The notes below the pieces were generated by a model, which worked only from the letters and a program-made list of their open reading frames with translations, had not been told where the DNA came from and did not search any database. A DNA stretch of 64,000 nt, taken from contig NC_072896.1 of NCBI RefSeq assembly GCF_027943255.1, positions 46,092,501-46,156,500 on the forward strand, in the 5' to 3' direction. The DNA comes from Anastrepha obliqua (Eukaryota; Arthropoda; Insecta; Diptera; Tephritidae). Position 1 is the stretch's first letter. Every line of letters starts with the position of its first letter. A program made the position numbers and the translations under genes. Shown one piece after another: positions 57,043-64,000 of this stretch.

Positions 57043-57893
57043 AATAGCGCATCGAGAGCTACAACAATTTTATGGAGATGCTGCTTGAAGTGAAACTTCG
57101 TGCCGAGATTGGTTTCGTCGCTTTAAAGACGGTGATTTTAACGTTGAGGACCGTCCGCGTGAAGGAAGGCCAAAAACCTTCGAAGACGATGAATTGGAGG
57201 TATTGCTCAATAAGGATCCGTGTCAAACGCAAGAAGAGCTTGCTTCAGTATTACGAGTTACCCGCCAGTCCATTTCCAAACGATTGCATGCTTTGGGAAT
57301 GATACAGAAACAGGGGACTTGGGCTCCTTATGAGTTAAAACCACGGGATGTTGAACGTTGTTTTTTCGCCTGTGAACAAATGCCCTGGCGGCAAAAAAGG
57401 AAAGGTTTTCTTCATAGCATCATGACAGGTGATGAAAAATGGATTCATTACAGCAATCCAAAGAAAAGAAAGCCGGTCATGCTTCTCGGCCCAATATTCA
57501 CGTTGCGAAGGTTATGATGTATTTGGTGAAACCAAGTTGGTGTCATTTATTATGAACTATTAAAACCAAGCGAAACCATCACTGGGGGATCGATATCGAC
57601 TTCAATTGATGCGATTGAGCCGAGCACTGCGCAAGAAGCGGCCGCAATACGTAGAGAGGCATGAAAAATGATTCTAAAAATGACAACGCTCGGCTCACGT
57701 TGCCAAACCCGTTAAAACCTACCTGGAAACATTGAAATGGGAAATCCCACCCCACCCGCCATTTTCTCCAGCTATTGCGCCATCCGATTATCACCTGTTC
57801 CGATCGATGGCACATTGTCTAGCTGACCAGCAGTTCCATTCATATGAATACATCAAAAAATGGCTTGATCCGTGGATAGCTTCAAGAGATGAG
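57043..57893 (+). mobile_element. mariner (mellifera/irritans-like) transposase, truncated both ends
   Basis: Frames give HRELQQFYGDAA, WFRRFKDGDFNVEDRPREGR, PKTFEDDELEVLLNKDPCQT, QEELASVLRVTRQSISKRLH (helix-turn-helix), ELKPRDVERCFFACEQMPWR, GFLHSIMTGDEKWIHYSNPK (first Asp in GDEKW), VIYYELLKPSETITGGS, HVAKPVKTYLETLKWEIPPH, PPFSPAIAPSDYHLFRSMAH (third Asp in PSD; the D of SPD is Ala) and ADQQFHSYEYIKKWLDPWIA. The second catalytic block (HDNARPH) is deleted or degraded. No terminal repeats remain. The copy at 26157-26697 belongs to the same family. Confidence 0.9.
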
Positions 57894-58225
57894 ATGAGAT
57901 ATCCTCGAAGAACCGCAAGAACCGACGTTAGCTGAAACCCGTAATGGTCATTCATTTTCGTAAAAATTGATTTTCGACAAAAACTTTTTTTTTTAAGGTG
58001 ATAATCGCATGATATTTTGTGTTTATAGACGGATAATGGCGTAGATGAATCCGGTGTGACAGTGACGGTCGACAGCCTTGAACAAATTCGGTAAGGTGAT
58101 TATCGATTTGCCTTCGGTTAATAATACAAAATATCGATGGAAAAGAATCGTACCCAAAATTATGATCCCTTAATTGATTAACTTCTGTTCTGTATGATGA
58201 ATTCAAATCTTCTATATGCTTATTG
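57894..58225. other. no recognised feature
   Basis: No family recognised between the mariner truncation point and the hAT target duplication. Confidence 0.35.
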
Positions 58226-58936
58226 CTCTAGCGCAGGGGTGTGCAAACTACGGCCCGCGATCCAAATCCGGCCCGCAACAGCTTAAGACTAGTGTCATCA
58301 ATATGGGCCACACAGTAATGTTTTACTGTTGTTACTAATGCTGTTATAATTTTAGTGGAGGAGAATAAAAACATAATGATAGCTTTTTTGTGCAACTATG
58401 TAATCGACCGTATCACGTCTCATGTTATCTCAATGGATTTTCGAATATCGAAAAATTCACAAACATGGAAACTTCAAAATGCGATATCTCAGTGAAAAAC
58501 AAAGATATTTGAGCAAACTCAACGGCATTTAAAAGAGAAAGACTTACAATTTAAAACACCATGTCTACTTTTTTATGAAGAGCAAAATCTTCGTAGCTAC
58601 ATAACCTCAAAAATGGGCAAAAACAGCGTTTTTTGCACTTTTAAGTTAGGATATCTCAAAATCCTGACGTGATAGAGCAATTTGAACCCCGGATTCGGAT
58701 TCTACGCAAAAAATTACTTCGAAAATGACCTTACACTTTCCTAGAACAAAACGTTGTTGACCTGTGTAATTACTCGATTTTATTTACTTGCACGGTAAAA
58801 CTTTACGACCGAAATGTGAAGTACCTAAGCATATTAATAACTAAAAAATAATTAATTGAAATTCGTCCCAGTAATAAAAGAAGGAAATACTATTGAGATT
58901 TATGTAGTTATGACTTTCCACCGACCCTTGTTTGTA

Positions 58937-59227
58937 AAGGGTGGTTAAATTTCGAGGGCCGATGTTGAATTTGAACCACACCTAAACGTCAACGACACCG
59001 TTGGACTTATTTCTTTGGAGTTATTTGAAAGAAAAGGTGTACGTCGATAAACCAGCAACAATTCAAGAGCTAAAGGATGTGATACTTCGGGACAATAACG
59101 GCATAGAACTTCAATACGTAATTGAGCCATACCAATATTATCATAATAAAGAGAATTGACAATAACTTCCTAAAAACAATTTATTTTATTTAAAATCAAT
59201 ACCGGCCTTTAAAACTTAACCACCCTT
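58937..59227 (+). mobile_element. mariner-superfamily deletion derivative, nested in hAT (291 bp)
   Basis: Ends AAGGGTGGTTAAATTTC and, reversed, AAGGGTGGTTAAGTTTT, flanked by TA (58935-58936; 59228-59229). The left end continues through ACGTCAACGACACCG into TPLDFFLW-type codons, the same breakpoint as 6715-7099. It has lost a further block between GIEL and the terminal region. It must be younger than the hAT. Confidence 0.9.
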
Positions 59228-59229
59228 TA

Positions 59230-60480
59230 GTTGTGGATTAATTTTACTTGTAGCAATTATTAAACGAGATTTAAGATACTGATCGGTTAATTTAGATGTG
59301 TAAACATTCTTTGTGTATTTTATCTTGGAAAACGTTTTCTCACATAAGTACGTAGTACCAAACTTATGCAATTATCAAACTGTGCCAGTGGAAGACTCTT
59401 ATAATTTCTAACAAAGATGAATTTTTATATTTGTTCTTAAACATATCACTGCACTGTAAATCAATAATTTCCATTTGGATTTCCGGAGCCAGGTTTTCAA
59501 TGTCAGAATCAAAAGTTTTTGAAAAAGCTTAATTTCATTCGCAATGGCATGAAAGTCTGAGAAACGACTATCGAAATTATTGTTCAAAGTATTTAAAATG
59601 TCGACTGCAAAATCGACGGGAAATTCTGTCTCTGTAGTGTGGCTGAATATTACACATGTTTTAAATTGTGTGAAACATTTTTTACGTAATTGCGATTAAA
59701 ATAGTATTATTTTCTGTCTGAACGATTTGATATTGGTGTATAAATCAGGGAGAAGCTGATTTTCTCCTTGCAATCTCAAACTCAGTCCATTCATATAATT
59801 TGTCAAATCGACATAGAATGCTAATTTCCAAAGCCATTCACTACTTCCTAAATCGACACAAGGGCGATGCTTCTCATTCAAAAAAATTTCGATCTCTGCT
59901 CGAAGTTCAAAAAAGCGCTTAAGGACTTTTCCGCAATTAAGCCAGCGTACGGCAGTATGATATGGCAAGTCATTTTCTCCAATCTCTTCAATAAACTCCC
60001 GGAATTGTCGGTGATTCAACCCCGTGGATCTGATGAAGTTGACAACTGATATGACTGGTTTTAGAACTTCATACAAATCCAAACATTTTCCGCACAAAGA
60101 CTCTTGTTGACTGATACAATATAAAACTAATGGTTTTGAACCACCATCATTTTCTTCAGCCTATGACACAAGTGCGACCACTCCTTTATTTTTACCACAC
60201 ATATTTTTGCCTCCATCGGTGGTGATAGATTTCAAGTTTTTCCATTGAAGGTTCTTTTTATTAATGGTATTTTCAACTCCCTTAAAAATATCTGCCTCAG
60301 TTGTCGTGCCGTGAATACTACACTTCTTCATACACTTCATAGCTTTTATCTATTCCACGAATAAAAATCAACACCTGAGCAGTATCTGACACATCCGTTG
60401 ACTCATCCATGATATGACACTAGATGCCTGTTTGCTTAGGTGTGCAGAAAAATTTAATAATTTTTTTGCCGTAGGAACAT
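59230..60480 (-). pseudogene. hAT transposase remnant (GTF2IRD2/ZBED-like)
   Basis: Frames in order: MDESTDVSDTAQVLIFIRGI (first catalytic Asp region, about 60376-60412), SIHGTTTEADIFKGVENTIN, LKSITTDGGKNMCGKNKGVV (second Asp), an open 133-codon stretch 59696-60097 with CGKCLDLYEVLKPVISVVNF, LNHRQFREFIEEIGENDLPY, HTAVRWLNCGKVLKRFFELR and LAFYVDLTNYMNGLSLRLQG, then DILNTLNNNFDSRFSDF and the C-terminal dimerisation tail FSKIKYTKNVYTSKLTDQYL, KSRLIIATSKINPQL. The upstream portion has stops and frameshifts. A nested 291-bp element sits immediately after the last codons. Confidence 0.88.
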
Positions 60481-60568
60481 TCCGAAAAAATTATTATGGC
60501 CCAAGGGTTTCAAAGTTGCGAGACCCCTGGCCCTAAGGCTACAAAGTTTGAAGACCCTTGCTCTAGCG

Positions 60569-61789
60569 TATGCTAATTTGTAGACTTGTGCACGCCTCGA
60601 TGGTTTTGTAGTGAATAAAAAAACGTCGGCTGGGCTAAAACTGGATAGCCAAAAAGTGAAACTTTCACTACTTGCGTTATTGTGATCATGATCGGGTGGG
60701 ACATTCTGTCGCTAATTTGTACATAAAAGACATGCCTGCATTTCGTTTGCGTGTATGAAAATAAGGAGGATGGAAAATAGAAGAAACGAAAAATGTGTAT
60801 ATGCGCCACTGTACAAACTTTAATCTTCAAAATATGACTTTTCCAACGCACTGTAGTAGTACGAGTACTGATGAATGTGCATTGCATCATTACACACTTT
60901 TTACGTCACTCAGTATATTTATTATTTAAAGTTCAGTACACATATACGTTTTTTTTTAGCTTTCTTATGCTCTTGATGCGTGGTTCATCTAAGAATTGAG
61001 ATTGTGCGGATTTTTATCTCTTCTGCTATTCGCTTCTCAAAATAATATCTTGTATGAAAAGCCGTCCAATTACAATGTTGCCACCGTAAATATGCTTACA
61101 ATAACACAATGTTGCACACCAACTTTTTTTACTCGTCGCGTTTGTCATTGCCTCAGTATTTGTGTTGTTGCTTTATGTAAGAAACCACATTGCTCGGTTT
61201 ATGAATAGCCCACAATACTCATTATGTTGCAACATGCCGCCACTTCCGTTTACAACAACAATAACACAAACAAATTAATAGTGGTGTAAAGCACCGAGTC
61301 CTACGAAGAGAAATAACAACAAAGAGCTAACCAGTCTACAACACCAAGCCTCAGTGAAGGCAAGGCAACTTAAATTGGGCAAGTGAAGCATAGCAAGACA
61401 AGAAGGGCGGCGGAGAATTTTCGCGAAAAATATTTTTACGCTACTGTATTCATGCTGGCCAACATAATTTCCAACTGAAATCCTTTGCCATTTATAATGG
61501 TAATTTAAGCATTTCGCGCACATTTCCGAGTTTTATTCTGCTTGCCTCTTTGACGGGCCTCGCAAACACGCGCTGCACTAGCACCGCAGTGATGGGCTTA
61601 TCTGCCTCTCTCCACATCGCTATTAAAATATTTCTGCGGCAGTGTTACCACCAAAGCACAGATTCAATGCAAAAAATTAAAAAAATGTATTTATGTTCTA
61701 TTTAAAATGTTTCATAGAATTGTAAACCAAGGACTCCTACATATTCTTCCTTTCCTCTATTGGCGCCAAAAATGACTATGAGAGAGTTG
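60569..61789. other. no recognised feature
   Basis: Mixed DNA with short open frames that lack family motifs on both strands. Confidence 0.4.
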
Positions 61790-62013
61790 AGATACGGTTT
61801 GTGGTCGATTACCATTGATGGGTTGATCCTGGAGCGATGCTCACTATGGTCTTGAAACTTCAAATGATAGAAAAAGTTGTTTCCCCCCTTGGCTAGTAAT
61901 GACAAACCCCTGCTGCTCAACCATTCGACTGCGAAATAAAACTGTAGGATCCTCCATTTGTCGTACAACATCAAAATGCACATCCTAAGTTGGAAGAGAA
62001 ACTTGGCCTAACG
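61790..62013 (+). mobile_element. tRNA-derived SINE, diverged subfamily copy
   Basis: CTTGAAACTTCAAATGATAG, TAATGACAAACCC, AAAACTGTAGGATCCTCCAT, TTGTCGTACAACATCAAAAT and GAAGAGAAACTTGGCC follow the SINE body in order, with an A/T-rich run and no good 3' hairpin. Closest to the copy at 20474-20785. Confidence 0.65.
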
Positions 62014-62084
62014 AAGAGAACAAGGAGCGGAAATTGCATTTAGCCTTTCCAGAGCAGTTCACTTGCAAGCCTGTTCATAAATAT

Positions 62085-62240
62085 TGATTATGTTGAAAAA
62101 ATTTTAGAGGTATGGCCAAAATCAGACCGGCTATCTGCGAATTTGAAAGAATCAGCTGATAGGCTCGCGGTTTGTGTACGTACAAACTGAGATTGTGTTG
62201 GCGCAATACAAAAAAAAAATCAACACAGCCTCCCACTAAA
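62085..62240 (-). repeat. fragment related to R repeats
   Basis: The minus strand contains GGCTGTGTTGATTTTTTTTT, like the start of R at 31868. On the plus strand AGAGGTATGGCC..., GCGAATTTGAAAGAATCAGC and TGATAGGCT align with 27598-27650 (AGAGGTGTGCTC, GCGAATTTAACAGAATCAGC, TGATGGGTT). Confidence 0.5.
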
Positions 62241-62300
62241 GTTACTTCGTTGTCGGCTGAATAACGACTGATTGGACGAGTGCGGGAATACGTGTGAAAC

Positions 62301-63433
62301 ATGATGGAACGAATAATGAGATGGTGCCTATAGTGGTTCCGTTACTTTGCTCTCAGCGAATTTGTCAATGAGTGACGTCATATCAGCACCACTATGGCCA
62401 GATTAACATTTTCGTAACTTGATTTAGCATTTTTTTTTTGTCATTCATTCATTCATTTGTCATTCTTCATGACATTTTTTAGCCTGTTATAAATAAAATG
62501 TAATGCAATTTTGTAGAATATACAATTTTTTAAAATTTGTTCAATAATTCACTCAGTTTTATTTATTGCAGTTGTTCTTGGCGTTCTTCTCCTTCCAGCA
62601 GTCATATCTCTTTCTCCCTATTATAGTGTTGCCTAGCTTTGGATATAAAAATGCACTAAAATGCCCATTTTAAGAAAATAAAATATATTATCAAATTTTT
62701 ATTAAACTACTTAAAAAACTTTATATGCCTGACAAATTGTCTTTAAAATGTGCCTTTTTTTTAAATAAATGTGTTACGGTTATGTACAATTTAATTTATG
62801 ATTTTTTTGTTGAGAAAAACTCTTTTGCTAAGAGAACGACTGTTTTGCTGTATTTGCGGTTATGTAACAAGATAAGGTAGATACTCTTTTTGTGAAAATG
62901 GCGTTATGGTTTCTTCAGTATTTTCTGGTATTTGTTTGCTTATTTTTACTATGAATACACCTCTTGACGCCTTATGTCCCACTAAGGATTGACGACCGAA
63001 AGAAACGACTACACCTCTATGGCTTTAATTCGCATTCAGTAAATTCAAACGCTTTTTAAAATGTGGAGAAAGGGTTTCAATGTTAAAAAGAGTTGAGAGA
63101 AGAATATTTTATATTCTAACATAACCTTAAAAAGAGCAAAAAAATAAATTTGCACTTTCAAAATATCAAATTTTATAAAAATCAACAGCTTTTCTGAGTG
63201 ATCTTTTTTAACCTTCTTTTGTTTAATAATACAGGTTTTTTTAACATACAGTTTCGGTAGCTTTAAATTAAAATAAAAAACAAAAGCACCAAACTTAAAA
63301 ATCTTCGTATTTTGGGTACAAAAAATCACTAAATTTATTGCGAAGGTCGAATGGTTGGTAACACTGCACAACTCAGCTTATGTGACGTCACGCACTTTCT
63401 GATGGGCGCAATCTTGTTTCTGGCATTCTTGCG
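62301..63433 (-). repeat. unclassified 1.13-kb repeat unit, copy 2 (inverted)
   Basis: Read on the minus strand it matches 32050-33186 from GAAACAAGATTGCGCCCATC (63422 leftward) to the CATGATGGAA end at 62301. Differences include an ATTC microsatellite (62440-62470) and loss of about 40 bp present near 32870 of copy 1. A GTGACGTCA motif lies near each end. Confidence 0.75.
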
Positions 63434-63845
63434 TGTGAAATGAGCGGGCAGAATTCTACTTTACCCGAGTACCCAATGATGTGATAGTCGAAGTAGCTCC
63501 TTCAATTCCGTTTCACCCATAGCTCACGGCCACACTTGGTAGTCTATCGACTTTCATACTGATATATGTTGGATAGAAAATTGAATGTTTGTGCCCATAA
63601 GAAAATAATGTATTTCGGATGTTTTTTTCCACTTTCGAAAAAAAGTTGCCTATTCCTTTTTCAATACTCGAATACGAAAGATGATAGATTTCCACCATAC
63701 TCGAATTCTGCCATATTTTTATCTATCTGATATTTTTTCGTGCGCGCTGAATTGTTGTCATGTGTCAGTGAGAGTCGAGTGGTGAAAATGTAGAGCTCTC
63801 TTTTTGCTGCATAGAAGAGTGGGTGTACGCTATACTTAAATAAAT
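63434..63845. other. no recognised feature
   Basis: No family recognised. Confidence 0.35.
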
Positions 63846-64000
63846 AATTGGCGCATACACTTCTGTTAGGTGTTTGGCCGAGCTCCTCCTCCTATTTGTG
63901 GTGTGCGTCTTGATGTTGTTCCACAAATGGAGGGACCTACAGTTTCAAGCCGACTCCGAACGGCAGATATTTTTATGAGGAGCTTTTTCATGGCAGAAAT
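63846..64000 (-). mobile_element. tRNA-derived SINE, 3' part, continues beyond the window
   Basis: Minus strand: TTTCTGCCATGAAAAAGCTC, CTCATAAAAATATCTGCCGT, TCGGAGTCGGCTTGAAACTG, TAGGTCCCTCCATTTGTGGA, GAGGAGGAGCTCGGCCAAAC. The 3' hairpin is slightly damaged (CACCTAACAGAAGTGTATGCG). Confidence 0.88.

Larger units (their letters stand above)
58234..60560 (-). mobile_element. hAT element, complete ends, 8-bp target duplication
   Basis: Ends CAGGGGTGTGCAAACT (58234) and, reversed, CAAGGGTCTTCAAACT (60560) are imperfect inverted repeats, flanked by the exact 8-bp duplication CTCTAGCG (58226-58233 and 60561-60568), the hAT hallmark. The minus strand encodes a transposase like those named GTF2I-repeat/ZBED-type (see next entry). 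At 2327 bp including a 291-bp nested element, it lacks the N-terminal BED zinc-finger part, so it is a deletion derivative. Confidence 0.92.

Noticed and set aside
1..64000. A multi-gene novel defence or biosynthetic system
   Set aside because: No cluster of intact, co-oriented or functionally linked genes is present; all coding segments are recognised mobile-element proteins or broken single genes.

Overview
This is a gene-poor, transposon-filled stretch of nuclear DNA from a higher dipteran, probably a tephritid fruit fly. The evidence is an AT-rich background with many CATA/TGTA/TATA microsatellites, short spliceosomal introns (54-63 bp) in the few spliced ORFs, and a dense mix of mariner/Tc1, hAT, piggyBac, Merlin and non-LTR (Jockey, LOA, R1, RTE-like) relics of the kind common in fly genomes. 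The species call is inference. I see no bacterial operon, CRISPR array, rRNA or intact tRNA gene, and no intact conserved host gene.

Layout. 0-7 kb: the end of a mariner-superfamily element, a TTAA-flanked miniature element (2233-2968), a tandem repeat (4144-4500), a second TTAA element (5820-6264) and an internally deleted mariner derivative (6715-7099), directly followed by a tRNA-derived SINE. 7-17 kb: LINE, Tc1 and mariner fragments, the second copy of the 5820-type TTAA element (13044-13645), then a stack of three non-LTR fragments (LOA-like, R1-like, RNase H/3'-tail). 17-31 kb: two SINEs, an RTE-like fragment, a Jockey-like LINE nested inside another LINE, mariner and LINE ends, and a short mariner-like element with clear ends (30111-30702) inside an older dispersed repeat. 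31-40 kb: an unclassified 1.13-kb repeat unit flanked by ~180-bp direct repeats, one carrying a 255-bp MITE while the other is the matching empty site; then a mariner, a Tc1 and several LINE fragments. 40-51 kb: a four-exon DUF4806-type gene, a deleted piggyBac element, long AT-rich DNA, a three-exon Merlin transposase gene and a three-exon MADF-BESS gene, all but the piggyBac showing introns and all broken. 51-64 kb: LINE RNase H fragments, two mariners truncated head-to-head, a complete-ended hAT element with an 8-bp target duplication and a nested MITE, SINEs, and the inverted second copy of the 1.13-kb unit.

The parts do not form a pathway. They record successive insertions: autonomous transposase genes decayed by stops and frameshifts, and short non-autonomous derivatives (SINE, deletion-derivative mariner, TTAA elements, MITEs) that amplified using enzymes encoded elsewhere. 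The best leads are the non-autonomous families with exact ends and target duplications, the two copies of one deletion-derivative mariner sharing the same breakpoint, the unclassified inverted repeat unit, and the spliced DUF4806 and MADF-BESS genes. I found no convincing previously undescribed multi-gene system. Family names come from motif recognition by eye, without any database search.
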